From Sphingomonas hengshuiensis (GTDB lineage: Bacteria > Pseudomonadota > Alphaproteobacteria > Sphingomonadales > Sphingomonadaceae), in the NCBI RefSeq assembly GCF_000935025.1, contig NZ_CP010836.1, positions 1,612,001 through 1,676,000 of the forward strand: a DNA stretch of 64,000 bases, read 5' to 3'. Below the pieces are notes generated by a model, which saw nothing but the letters and a program-made list of their open reading frames with translations, searched no databases and was not told the DNA's origin. This document shows, piece after piece, positions 36,482 to 46,635 of the stretch. Each line of letters opens with the position of its first letter. Position 1 is the first letter of the stretch. Both the position numbers and the translations under genes were made by a program.

Positions 36482-36934
36482 ATGCCCAAGCACAGCGAGA
36501 CCCGGCACCTTCCCTATACGCCGGAGCAGATGTTCGATCTGGTGGCGGACGTGCCGCGCTATGCCGAGTTCCTGCCCTGGGTCACGGCGATCCGGGTGAA
36601 GTCGAACAGCGAGACCCAGATGGTCGCCGATATGATCGTCGGCTTCAAGGGCCTGCGCGAGACCTTCACGTCAAAGGTCGAAAAGCAGCGCCCCGGCCAT
36701 TTGCGCGTCGACTATCTGGACGGACCGCTCAAGCATCTCAACAACGACTGGATTTTCCGCTCGGATGGCGAGGGCGGGTGCCTGGTCGAGTTCTGCGTGG
36801 ACTTCGCGTTCAAGAACCGCATGTTTGAAATGCTGGCGGGCCAGGTGTTCGACCGCGCGCTACGCAAGATGATCAATGCGTTTGAAGAGCGGGCGGCGGC
36901 GCTGTATGGGGAGGGTGCTCGGGGCGCGGCTTGA
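36482..36934 (+). CDS. Coq10/RatA-type START-domain protein
   Basis: This 150-residue helix-grip protein has LPYTPEQMFDLVADVPRYAE and FLPWVTAIRV, the standard opening of the Coq10 group. These bind ubiquinone and aid respiration. Annotation pipelines often call the group RatA toxin after an E. coli relative. Nothing here suggests a toxin-antitoxin pair. The ATG directly follows the lipA stop, a common alphaproteobacterial arrangement. Confidence 0.88.
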   Translation: MPKHSETRHLPYTPEQMFDLVADVPRYAEFLPWVTAIRVKSNSETQMVADMIVGFKGLRETFTSKVEKQRPGHLRVDYLDGPLKHLNNDWIFRSDGEGGCLVEFCVDFAFKNRMFEMLAGQVFDRALRKMINAFEERAAALYGEGARGAA

Positions 36935-36938
36935 GGGG

Positions 36939-36965
36939 GCGTCATCCCGGCGAAAGCCGGGACCT
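36939..36965 (+). repeat. Half copy of the dispersed palindromic element
   Basis: Only the left arm is present (GCGTCATCCCGGCG and onward, with the GAAA-loop hairpin). No matching right arm follows before the cinA-like gene, so this copy is truncated or solitary. Confidence 0.75.
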
Positions 36966-36988
36966 CAGGCCGCAGGCGTGCCGCTGGC

Positions 36989-37513
36989 TTACTCCGCTTC
37001 CGCCCCGGCCGCATCCGGCATCAACAAGTCCAGCGCACACAGCGCCGCCTGGAGCCGCACCCCCGCACGGCCATTATTCTCGAAAAGCCGCGCATCGGCG
37101 ACGATGTGCTTGGGATCGGCGCCGCGCACCGCCTGGGCGAACACCACGGTGCCCACCGGCTTTTTGTCGCTCCCGCCATCCGGGCCGGCGACACCGGTGA
37201 TCGCCACCGCCACATCGGCTCCGCATTTGGTCAGCGCGCCCTGCGCCATGCTCCACGCGACCGCGATCGACACCGCGCCGAACGTCTCGAGCACGTCGGT
37301 GCTGACCTTCAGCACTTCGGTCTTGGCTTCGTTCGAATAGGTCACGAACCCCGCCTCGAACACGTCCGAGGACCCCGGTATCTCGGTCAGCGCGGCGCTC
37401 ACCAGCCCGCCGGTGCAGCTTTCGGCGACGGCGATTCTGCGCCCGGCGGCGCGGTTCGCCTCGATCACCTTGCGGGCGGAATCGACCAGTTCGGCGGGAA
37501 GAATCGTGTCCAT
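36989..37513 (-). CDS. CinA C-terminal-type nicotinamide-nucleotide amidohydrolase
   Basis: This 174-residue single-domain PncC-like enzyme deamidates nicotinamide mononucleotide for NAD recycling. It shows VAESCTGGLVSAALTEIPGS, with the catalytic Ser, and the block GVAGPDGGSDKKPVGTV. The N-terminal CinA/MoeA-like domain is absent, as in E. coli PncC. It lies downstream of ispDF on the same strand with a 39-bp gap; this pairing is common in alphaproteobacteria. Confidence 0.92.
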   Translation of the reverse strand: MDTILPAELVDSARKVIEANRAAGRRIAVAESCTGGLVSAALTEIPGSSDVFEAGFVTYSNEAKTEVLKVSTDVLETFGAVSIAVAWSMAQGALTKCGADVAVAITGVAGPDGGSDKKPVGTVVFAQAVRGADPKHIVADARLFENNGRAGVRLQAALCALDLLMPDAAGAEAE

Positions 37514-37552
37514 AGGATCAGCCCTGTGCCACCATGACCGCGACGACGCGAG

Positions 37553-38704
37553 TCATGCGTTTTGTTCGGGGATACGCACGGTTGCAACGGCTTGCGCCGC
37601 CATGCCTTCGCCCCGGCCGGTGAAGCCGAGGCGTTCGGTGGTGGTCGCCTTCACGCTCACCTTGGCGGGGGAAAGTTGCAGGATTGCGGCAATGCTTTCG
37701 CGGATCGCGGTGCGATGCGGCCCGATCTTGGGCGCCTCGCAGATGATCGTCACATCGATAAAGTCGATGATCCCGCCCTCGGCGCGCACCAGCCCCGCCG
37801 CATGTTCGAGGAAGCGGGCAGAGGCCGCGCCGCGCCATTGCGGGTCGCTGGGGGGGAAATGCATCCCGATGTCGCCCGCGCCGATCGTGCCGAGCACCGC
37901 ATCGGTGATCGCGTGGAGCGCGACATCGGCATCGCTATGCCCCGACAGCCCCTTGCTGTGCGGCACCCGCACGCCGCCCAGCCACAATTCCTCACCCTCC
38001 GCGAAGCGATGGACGTCGTATCCGGTGGCGGTCCGCACGCGCAGGCTGGCGGCATGGCGCGCCTCGGCGGCGGCGAAGTCGGCGGGGTGGGTGATCTTTT
38101 CCAGCATTGGGTCTCCGGGGACGATGGTGACGGGGTGGCCGCCCGCGCGCACCATCTGGGCATCGTCGGTCGCCTCGGCACCCTCCGGCCATGCGCGGTG
38201 CGCCGCCAGCACGGCGTCGAATGCGAAGGCCTGCGGCGTCTGTACCCGGTACAGCGCCTCGCGGGGCACGATGTCGCCCATCGCGCCGTCGAACCGCACC
38301 AGCGTATCGGCGACGGGCAGGGCAGGGAATGCGCCCGCATGGGTATCGAGCGCCGCCAGAAGCGCATCGATCACGGCGGCGGACAGGAACGGGCGCGCCG
38401 CATCATGGATCAGCACTCGATCATGCCCCGCCAGCGCCTCCAGCCCGTTGCGCACCGACTCGCGCCGCGTCGCCCCGCCGATCACGAACGGCACCGGTCC
38501 CAGCGCGGCGTGCAGCGCGTCGTGCTGCCCCTCGGCGATCACCACCAGCACGGTGTCGATCGCCGGATGGGCGGAGAGCGCGGCATGGCTGTGCGCGAGC
38601 ATCGGCTTGCCTGCGAGCATCGCATATTGCTTGGGCACCGCGCCGCCTGCACGGGTGCCGGTTCCGGCGGCAACGATCAGCGCGGCGGTTTTCGGCTGGG
38701 TCAT
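37553..38704 (-). CDS. ispDF: Bifunctional IspD/IspF enzyme of the MEP pathway
   Basis: This 383-residue fusion has IspD at about residues 1-225 (AALIVAAGTGTRAG, then HDAARPFL), which makes CDP-methylerythritol. IspF follows at about 227-383 (GYDVHRF, SGHSDADV, and the zinc-site block GIGMH-like IGAGDIGMHFPP), which makes the cyclic diphosphate. It catalyses the third and fifth steps of the pathway begun by dxr. The fusion is typical of alphaproteobacteria. Confidence 0.97.
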   Translation of the reverse strand: MTQPKTAALIVAAGTGTRAGGAVPKQYAMLAGKPMLAHSHAALSAHPAIDTVLVVIAEGQHDALHAALGPVPFVIGGATRRESVRNGLEALAGHDRVLIHDAARPFLSAAVIDALLAALDTHAGAFPALPVADTLVRFDGAMGDIVPREALYRVQTPQAFAFDAVLAAHRAWPEGAEATDDAQMVRAGGHPVTIVPGDPMLEKITHPADFAAAEARHAASLRVRTATGYDVHRFAEGEELWLGGVRVPHSKGLSGHSDADVALHAITDAVLGTIGAGDIGMHFPPSDPQWRGAASARFLEHAAGLVRAEGGIIDFIDVTIICEAPKIGPHRTAIRESIAAILQLSPAKVSVKATTTERLGFTGRGEGMAAQAVATVRIPEQNA

Positions 38705-38803
38705 GCTGCGCGCCTAGCCGTGCCGTTGCGCTCGGGCAAGCGGCCCGCCTTGCCATTGCCCGCTTGTACCGCTAGGCGCTGGTGCCTATTTTTCAGGCAG
38801 ACC

Positions 38804-39802
38804 ATGAGCGAACTCGCCCCCATCCAGGTCGGTCCGGTGCGGATCGATGCCCCCGTGCTGCTGGCGCCGATGACCGGTGTCACCGACCTGCCGTTCCGTC
38901 GCGTCGTGCGCCGTTTCGGCTCGGGCCTCAACGTCACCGAGATGATCGCCAGCCAGGCCGCGATCCGCGAGACACGCCAGTCGCTCCAGAAATGGGCATG
39001 GGACCCGATCGAGGAGCCCGTGTCGATGCAGCTGGTCGGCTGCACCCCCTATGAGATGGGCGAGGCGGCGAAGCTGAGCGCGGATCGCGGTGCCGCGATC
39101 ATCGACATCAACATGGGCTGCCCGGTGCGCAAGGTCACGAACGGCGATGCGGGTTCGGCGCTGATGCGCGATTTGCCAAACGCCGGCGCGCTGGTCGCGG
39201 CGGTGGTCAAGGCCGTCGACGTGCCCGTCACGCTCAAGATGCGGATGGGCTGGGACCATGACAGCCTGAACGCCCCCGAACTGGCGCGGATTGCACAGGA
39301 TCTGGGGGTGCAGATGGTGACCGTCCATGGCCGCACCCGCAACCAGATGTACAAGGGCTCGGCCGACTGGGGCTTTATCCGGCGGGTGAAGGATGCAGTG
39401 ACGATCCCCGTGATCGCCAATGGCGACATCTGCACGGTCGAGGATGCGCGCGAGGCGCTCCGCCAGTCTGGCGCCGACGGCATCATGATCGGGCGCGGCG
39501 CCTATGGCCGGCCCTGGGTGCTGCGCCGGGTGATGGACGCGCTGACCGGCAAGGGCGAGCGCGAAGAGCCTTCGCTCGAAGAACAATATGACGTGATCAC
39601 CGCGCACTACATCGACACGCTCAGCCATTACGGCAACGAGGTCGGCGTCAACATGATGCGCAAGCATATCGGCTGGTACACCAAGGGCATCCATGGTTCC
39701 GCCGAGTTCCGCAACAAGGTGAACCAGCAGGCGGACCCGCGCGTGGTGCTCGACATGCTCTCCGAATTTTACGGTCCATGGCTTTCCCGCGCGGCGGCCT
39801 GA
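38804..39802 (+). CDS. dusB: tRNA-dihydrouridine synthase (DusB/NifR3)
   Basis: This FMN enzyme reduces uridine in the tRNA D-loop. It is 332 residues. The FMN barrel starts VLLAPMTGVTDLPFR. The catalytic Cys is in INMGCPVRKV near residue 106, and VHGRTRNQMYKGSADW is a family hallmark. The gene overlaps ntrB by 25 bp. The nifR3-ntrB-ntrC linkage is the classic alphaproteobacterial arrangement. The ATG at 38804 is used; the frame extends far upstream only as antisense to ispDF. Confidence 0.96.
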   Translation: MSELAPIQVGPVRIDAPVLLAPMTGVTDLPFRRVVRRFGSGLNVTEMIASQAAIRETRQSLQKWAWDPIEEPVSMQLVGCTPYEMGEAAKLSADRGAAIIDINMGCPVRKVTNGDAGSALMRDLPNAGALVAAVVKAVDVPVTLKMRMGWDHDSLNAPELARIAQDLGVQMVTVHGRTRNQMYKGSADWGFIRRVKDAVTIPVIANGDICTVEDAREALRQSGADGIMIGRGAYGRPWVLRRVMDALTGKGEREEPSLEEQYDVITAHYIDTLSHYGNEVGVNMMRKHIGWYTKGIHGSAEFRNKVNQQADPRVVLDMLSEFYGPWLSRAAA

Positions 39803-40871
39803 GGCGCGCCAAGCCGGAGCCGGTCAACGGGCCGGGCTTTGCCGAGCTGTTCGCGGCGCTGCCGGTGGCGGTGCTGGCGATCGACCCCGACGGGCGCATC
39901 GCCCATGCCAATGCCGCGTGCGAGCTGCTGCTCAACCATAGCGAGACGAGCATGGTGGGGCAGCCCTATGACGCAGTGCTGTCGCCGCCGCAGGACTATG
40001 CCGATCGTCGCGACGGCCATGGCTTCGCGGCGTTCGATACCGAGATCGAGGCGGTGCGCGGCGCGCGTATCCGCGTCGATTTCGTCGAGACTTTGGTCGC
40101 CGACCATCCCGGCTGGCGGATCGTGACGCTCCACCACGCCCCGCAATCGCGCCGCGTCGCGCAGGGTGCGGACCGCACCGCGGGCGCGCGTGCCGCCGTG
40201 GGTGCCGCTGCGATGCTCGCGCATGAGATCAAGAACCCGCTATCGGGCATCCGCGGCGCCGCCCAGCTGCTCCAGAGCAGCGGCGAGGATGACGAGCTGA
40301 CCGAGCTGATCACCACCGAAGTCGATCGCATCGCCGCGCTGATCGACCGGATGCAGGATTTCACCGACACCCGCCCGCTCAAGCTGGCGCCGACAAACGT
40401 CTACCCGCTGCTCGGCCATGCCCGGCGCGTCGCGCTCGCGGGGTTCGCGCGCGACATCGCGATCGACGAGCGGTTCGATCCCTCGCTGCCCCAGGTGCTG
40501 ATCGATCCCGACGCCTTCCTCCAGGTGCTGCTCAACCTGCTCAAGAACGCCGCCGAGGCGCTGGCCGGTCAGGCGGACCCGCGGATCACGCTGACCACTG
40601 CCTATCGCCACGGCATGTCGGTCAGCACCGGGGCGGGCCGCCCGCGCCAGCCGCTGCCGATCGAGATTACAGTGATCGACAACGGACCCGGCGCCCCCGC
40701 CGACATTGCCGAGCATCTGTTCGAGCCCTTCGTCTCGGGCAAGCCCGAGGGCAAGGGGCTGGGCCTCCCGCTGGTCGAGAAGCTGGTCCGCGACATGGGA
40801 GGGATCATCCAATATGCCCGCGAGCGCGAGCCCGAAGTGACGGTATTCCGCATCCTGTTGCCGAGGGCGCT

Positions 40872-40875
<4 letters not shown>
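39778..40875 (+). CDS. ntrB: Nitrogen regulation sensor kinase NtrB
   Basis: This cytoplasmic histidine kinase phosphorylates NtrC under nitrogen limitation and is governed by PII. It is 365 residues. A PAS domain lies at about 20-115 (LPVAVLAIDPDGRIAHANAA). The phospho-accepting His is in MLAHEIKNPLSG (about residue 149). The ATP-binding boxes are LLNLLKNAAEAL, VIDNGPG and GKGLGLPLV. There are no membrane segments. It overlaps dusB upstream and ntrC downstream. Confidence 0.96.
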
Positions 40876-42323
<1,448 letters not shown>

Positions 42324-42382
42324 CGACAGGCGACGCATAATATGTGTTTTCTGGGCAACGGTTGCGTTGTAATCCAGCAACG

Positions 42383-44635
42383 ATGTCCGCCGATCTGAGT
42401 CCGGCCCCCGCGAAAACTGCCAAGCCCCAGCGGCTCGCGCCCATGCGCCTGCTGGAGGTCACCGTCGGCGCCCTCGCGCTCGCCACCCCCGTCGCGACCT
42501 ATTTGTTCATCGAGCGCGGCGCGAACAAGGAGCTGTTCAGCCCCGGCGTTGCCGCGATGCTGCTGCTCGCGAACCTGCTGCCCTATGTCGTGCTGATCGT
42601 GCTCGCGGGGCGGCGGATCGCGATCCATCGCGCAGCAAAGTCGCCGCTGGAGGGCGGGGGGCAACTCCATGTCCGGCTGGTCGCGGTGTTCACGCTGATG
42701 GCCAGCGTGCCGATCGTCCTCACGGTGATTGCGGCCTCGGTGATGTTCCAGTCGGGGGTCCAACTCTGGGGTTCGGAGCGGGCGCGCGGCGCGCTCGATT
42801 CGACGATGGCGCTGGCCAAGGAGGGGCAGGAACTTGTCGTCCAGCGCTGGACCGGCGAAGCGCGGCAGATGGCACGCGATATTGCGGGTCGATTCCCGGT
42901 CATCCCGGCGCGCTCGGAGACTTTCGAGCAGCAGTTCCTCACCCAGACCTACCTGCGCAATCTCTTCCAGTCGGTGCTGTTCCGCGTCGTCGACGGCAAG
43001 AATGTCGAGGCGCTCTACGCCTATGAGGCGCCCGATGCGCAGGTGTTCACGACGCGCGTGTCGGGCCGGGTGCTCAACCTGCTGCGCGACGAGGACAGCT
43101 TCACCAATTACGATGCCGATACTTTGTGGGTCGTCACCCCGGTCGATCGCGCGCGGAGCATTTTCCTCTACGTCGCCACCCCCAACGATGTCGGCTTCCT
43201 CAACCGCCAGAATGTCGCGGCGGACAAGATCGTCACCGACTATGAATCGCTGCGCAAACGCTCGCGTTCGCTCCAGCTTCAGTTCAACGCGGTGCTGTTC
43301 GGCGTCGCGCTGCTGATCGTCGGGCTGGCGACGTGGATCGCATTTGCAGTCGCGGATCGCCTCGTGCGTCCGGTGGAGCAACTGGTTACCGCCGCGCGGC
43401 GCGTCGCCGACGGCGACCTCACCGCGCGCGTACCGACGCCGCAGTCGCACGACGAGATCGGCACGCTGGGAAATGCGTTCAACAGCATGACCGGGCGGCT
43501 ACAGGGCCAGACCAACGCCCTCGTCGCCGCCAATGCCCAGCTTGAGGCGCGCCGCGCGCTGATCGAAGCCGTGATGTCGGGCGTCACCGCCGGCGTGATT
43601 TCGGTCGATGCCGGGCGGCGAGTGCGGCTGATCAACGAATCGGCGATCGCACTGCTGCGGCAGGGTGGGGCAAGTCCGGTGGGCAAGCCGCTGGCCGACA
43701 TGGCGCCGGAGCTCGACAAGCTGCTCGACGGCGTCGAGCGCGAGGCCGTGGTGCAGGTGACGCCCGCCACCGAACCGCGCACGCTGGCGGTGAAGATCAC
43801 GAGCGACGAACAGGGCCAGGTCCTGACCTTCGACGATATCACCCAGCAATTGCTCGACCAGCGCCGCGCCGCCTGGTCCGACGTCGCGCGCCGCATCGCG
43901 CACGAGATCAAGAACCCGCTCACGCCGATCCAGCTCGCCGCCGAGCGGCTCCAGCGCCGCTATGGCAGGCAGATCGAGGGCGGGGAGGGGGTGTTCGCCC
44001 AGCTTACCGGCACGATCGTCCGCCAGGTCGGCGACCTGCGCCGGATGGTCGATGAATTCTCGTCCTTCGCGCGGATGCCCAAGCCGATGTTCCGGCGGGA
44101 GTCGCTGCTCGATATCGGTCGGCAGTCGATGTTCCTCCACGAAGTCGCGCACCCCGCGATCCGTTTCGAAGTCCAGGCGCCCGATAACGCCCCGGCTATC
44201 GTGTGCGATCGCCGCCAGATCGGGCAGGCGCTGACCAACGTGGTCAAGAACGCCGTCGAGGCGATCGAGGCGCGTGGCGAGGGCGAGGCGCTGCCGCAGG
44301 GGGAGATCGTGATGAGGCTCTCGACCGAGATCGCGCATCGCATCACGCTGACCGTGGCGGACAATGGCGTCGGGCTCCCGGTGGAGCGCGACCGCATCGT
44401 CGAGCCCTATATGACGACGCGCAGCCGCGGCACCGGGCTGGGCCTGGCGATCGTGAAAAAGATCGTCGAGGAGCATTTCGGCACGATCGCCTTCACCGAT
44501 CGCCCCGGCGGTGGGACGATCGTGACGCTCTGCTTCGACACCGAAGCCCTCGCGCGCACCGCCACTGAAACCGACGAAGACAAAGCCGAACCGCGGCCCG
44601 CGGTCCTTACCCGTACTGGAAGCATGAAGTCATGA
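42383..44635 (+). CDS. ntrY: Membrane sensor histidine kinase NtrY
   Basis: This 750-residue sensor has about three membrane helices in the first 140 residues, then an extracytoplasmic domain and another membrane helix near 300-320. HAMP follows (DRLVRPVEQLVTAARRVADG), then a PAS domain (about 390-495). The HisKA His is in RRIAHEIKNPLTP near residue 507, and the ATPase boxes end in GTGLGLAIVKKIVEE. The ATG at 42383 is used; a GTG 39 nt upstream is in frame. A short dyad GCAACGGTTGC (42355-42365) and an AT-rich stretch precede it, so a separate promoter is possible. Confidence 0.94.
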   Translation: MSADLSPAPAKTAKPQRLAPMRLLEVTVGALALATPVATYLFIERGANKELFSPGVAAMLLLANLLPYVVLIVLAGRRIAIHRAAKSPLEGGGQLHVRLVAVFTLMASVPIVLTVIAASVMFQSGVQLWGSERARGALDSTMALAKEGQELVVQRWTGEARQMARDIAGRFPVIPARSETFEQQFLTQTYLRNLFQSVLFRVVDGKNVEALYAYEAPDAQVFTTRVSGRVLNLLRDEDSFTNYDADTLWVVTPVDRARSIFLYVATPNDVGFLNRQNVAADKIVTDYESLRKRSRSLQLQFNAVLFGVALLIVGLATWIAFAVADRLVRPVEQLVTAARRVADGDLTARVPTPQSHDEIGTLGNAFNSMTGRLQGQTNALVAANAQLEARRALIEAVMSGVTAGVISVDAGRRVRLINESAIALLRQGGASPVGKPLADMAPELDKLLDGVEREAVVQVTPATEPRTLAVKITSDEQGQVLTFDDITQQLLDQRRAAWSDVARRIAHEIKNPLTPIQLAAERLQRRYGRQIEGGEGVFAQLTGTIVRQVGDLRRMVDEFSSFARMPKPMFRRESLLDIGRQSMFLHEVAHPAIRFEVQAPDNAPAIVCDRRQIGQALTNVVKNAVEAIEARGEGEALPQGEIVMRLSTEIAHRITLTVADNGVGLPVERDRIVEPYMTTRSRGTGLGLAIVKKIVEEHFGTIAFTDRPGGGTIVTLCFDTEALARTATETDEDKAEPRPAVLTRTGSMKS

Positions 44636-46011
44636 GTCTCGATATTCTGGTCGTCGACGACGAGCGCGACATCCGCGAACTGGTGGCAGGCGTTCTCGAG
44701 GATGAGGGCTATGAAACCCGCGGCGCCGCCGATAGCGACGCGGCGCTGGAGGCGATTGCCGAACGCCGCCCGACGCTCGTGCTGCTCGACGTATGGTTAC
44801 ACGGGTCGCGGCTCGACGGGCTGGAACTGCTCGACGAGATCAAGCGGCGCGATCCGACGCTGCCGGTGCTGGTGATCTCGGGCCATGGCAATCTGGATAC
44901 GGCGGTTGCCGCGATCCGGCGCGGCGCGGCGGACTTCATCGAAAAACCGTTCGAGGCCGAGCGGCTGCTGCTCCTCGTCGAACGCGCGACCGAGACCGAG
45001 CGGCTGAAGAAGGAAGTCGCCTCGCTGCGCGCCTCGATCGGCCGCGAGGACGACCTGACCGGCGCATCCACCGCGATCAACGCCGTGCGCGCCACGCTGA
45101 AGCGCGTTGCCTCCACGGGCAGCCGCGTGCTGATCCATGGTGGCGCGGGCGTGGGCAAGGAAGTCGCGGCACGATTGCTCCACGGCTGGAGCCAGCGCAC
45201 CTCGGCACCGTTCGTCATCGTCAGCGCCGCCCGCATGACGCCCGAGCGCGTCGAGGAGGAGTTGTTCGGCGTCGAGGAAGCGGGCGACCTCGTGCGCCCC
45301 GGGCTGCTCGAACAGGCGCATGGCGGCACTTTGTTCATCGACGAGGTCGCCGACATGCCGGTCGCGACTCAGGCGCGCATCCTGCGCGTGCTGACCGACC
45401 AGAGCTTCAACCGCGTCGGCGGCACCCGGATGGTCAAGGTCGACGTCCGCGTCGTCTCCGCCACCGCGCGCGACCTGATGGCCGAAATCGCGGCAGGGCG
45501 TTTCCGCGAGGATCTCTATTACCGGCTGAACGTCGTCCCCGTGACCATCCCCCCGCTGACCGACCGGCGCGAGGATATTCCGGTGCTGGTCGAGCATTTC
45601 GTCGCGCACTACGCCAGTGAAAGGCGTGTGCCCACGCCCGAGGTCGCACCGGATGCGATGGTCGCGCTGCAAAGCTATGAATGGCCGGGCAATGTTCGCC
45701 AGCTTCGCAACGTCGTCGAGCGGACGGTGATCCTCGCGCCGGGCGACCGGATCGGGCGGATCGATCTCGACCTGTTGCCGACCGAAGTCTTGGGCAACCA
45801 GGGCGAGCGCGGCGGCGGCAGCGGCGCGAGCGCGATCATGGGCGCGCCGCTGAAGGAAGCGCGCGAGACGTTCGAGCGCGAATATCTCCGCGTCCAGATC
45901 CGCCGCTTTTCGGGCAATATCTCGCGCACCGCGAGCTTCATCGGGATGGAGCGCTCGGCGCTGCACCGCAAGCTGAAGCTGCTGGGGATCACCGAGACCC
46001 GCGACGAATAG
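44632..46011 (+). CDS. ntrX: Response regulator NtrX, lacking the GAFTGA motif
   Basis: This 459-residue partner of NtrY has a receiver with phospho-site Asp53 (LLDVWL). The AAA+ domain has a loop GGAGVGKE near 170, Walker [12 protein letters not shown], and a C-terminal Fis-type helix-turn-helix ([20 protein letters not shown]). Where NtrC has GAFTGA, NtrX reads [20 protein letters not shown]. It should therefore be unable to engage sigma-54 in the usual way and may act as a sigma-70-type regulator or repressor. It shares ATGA with ntrY. Confidence 0.95.
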   Translation: MSLDILVVDDERDIRELVAGVLEDEGYETRGAADSDAALEAIAERRPTLVLLDVWLHGSRLDGLELLDEIKRRDPTLPVLVISGHGNLDTAVAAIRRGAADFIEKPFEAERLLLLVERATETERLKKEVASLRASIGREDDLTGASTAINAVRATLKRVASTGSRVLIHGGAGVGKEVAARLLHGWSQRTSAPFVIVSAARMTPERVEEELFGVEEAGDLVRPGLLEQAHGGTLFIDEVADMPVATQARILRVLTDQSFNRVGGTRMVKVDVRVVSATARDLMAEIAAGRFREDLYYRLNVVPVTIPPLTDRREDIPVLVEHFVAHYASERRVPTPEVAPDAMVALQSYEWPGNVRQLRNVVERTVILAPGDRIGRIDLDLLPTEVLGNQGERGGGSGASAIMGAPLKEARETFEREYLRVQIRRFSGNISRTASFIGMERSALHRKLKLLGITETRDE

Positions 46012-46026
46012 CGGCGGTGGACGCGG

Positions 46027-46060
46027 GCGCGGATCGATCCTACATAGGGCCGATCCGCGC
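46027..46060 (+). repeat. Perfect 10-bp inverted repeat between ntrX and hfq
   Basis: GCGCGGATCG (46027-46036) pairs with CGATCCGCGC (46051-46060). The 14-nt loop holds a small inner CCTA/TAGG pair. It lies 15 nt after the ntrX stop and 78 nt before hfq. With no U-tract it could be a terminator, an mRNA 3' end or a structure in the hfq leader. Confidence 0.6.
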
Positions 46061-46138
46061 CAGGGTGGCACGGTACTCCGACGCCGGGAAACGGCGCGAT
46101 GCGGGACAGATCCCGCCAAAAATACAAGGATCCCAGCC

Positions 46139-46624
46139 ATGGCAGAGAAGCAAACCTCGCTGCAGGACCTGTTCCTCAATTCGCTGCGCCGGTCGAAAGC
46201 ACCGGTTACGATGTTCCTCGTAAAGGGCGTCAAGCTCCAGGGGATCGTGACCTGGTTCGACAATTTCTCGGTGCTGCTGCGCCGCGACGGCCAGTCACAG
46301 CTGATCTACAAGCACGCAATCTCGACGATCATGCCCTCGGGCCCGCTCGATCTGACCGCGCTGCTCGACGCTGCCGGCGAGTATCAGCACAAGAACCCCG
46401 TGCTCCAGGAAATCTTCCTGAACGCGGTGCGTCGCCAGCAGGAGAATGTCACGATGTTCCTGGTGAACGGCGTGATGCTCCAGGGCCAGATCGCGGCATT
46501 CGACCTGTTCTGCATGCTGCTCCAGCGCGAAGGCATGGCACAGCTCGTCTACAAACATGCGGTCTCGACGATCCAGCCTGCGCATCCGCTGAACCTCGCC
46601 GAGGAACAGAATGGTGAGGACTGA
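46139..46624 (+). CDS. hfq: Tandem-duplicated RNA chaperone Hfq (two Sm domains in one chain)
   Basis: Hfq pairs small RNAs with mRNAs. Ordinary Hfq is about 80-100 residues and hexameric; this one is 161 residues with two complete Sm folds. Copy 1 (about 7-72) runs [37 protein letters not shown]. Copy 2 (about 88-151) runs [37 protein letters not shown]. The YKH proximal-pore motif is kept in both (57-59 and 138-140). Copy 1 keeps Lys32 of the distal face; copy 2 has Met113. The rim patch RRSK in copy 1 is RRQQ in copy 2. A trimer would give a pseudo-hexameric ring. It lies between ntrX and hflX, the usual place. Confidence 0.96.
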   Translation: MAEKQTSLQDLFLNSLRRSKAPVTMFLVKGVKLQGIVTWFDNFSVLLRRDGQSQLIYKHAISTIMPSGPLDLTALLDAAGEYQHKNPVLQEIFLNAVRRQQENVTMFLVNGVMLQGQIAAFDLFCMLLQREGMAQLVYKHAVSTIQPAHPLNLAEEQNGED

Positions 46625-46635
46625 GTAGAGACGGC

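Noticed and set aside
36482..36934. RatA-type toxin of a toxin-antitoxin pair
   Set aside because: The label comes from an E. coli relative. Here the gene follows lipA, no antitoxin-like gene is adjacent, and the protein fits the Coq10 ubiquinone-binding group.
46063..46080. Possible sigma-54 promoter (TGGCAC) upstream of hfq
   Set aside because: The downstream half does not fit TTGCA at the required spacing.
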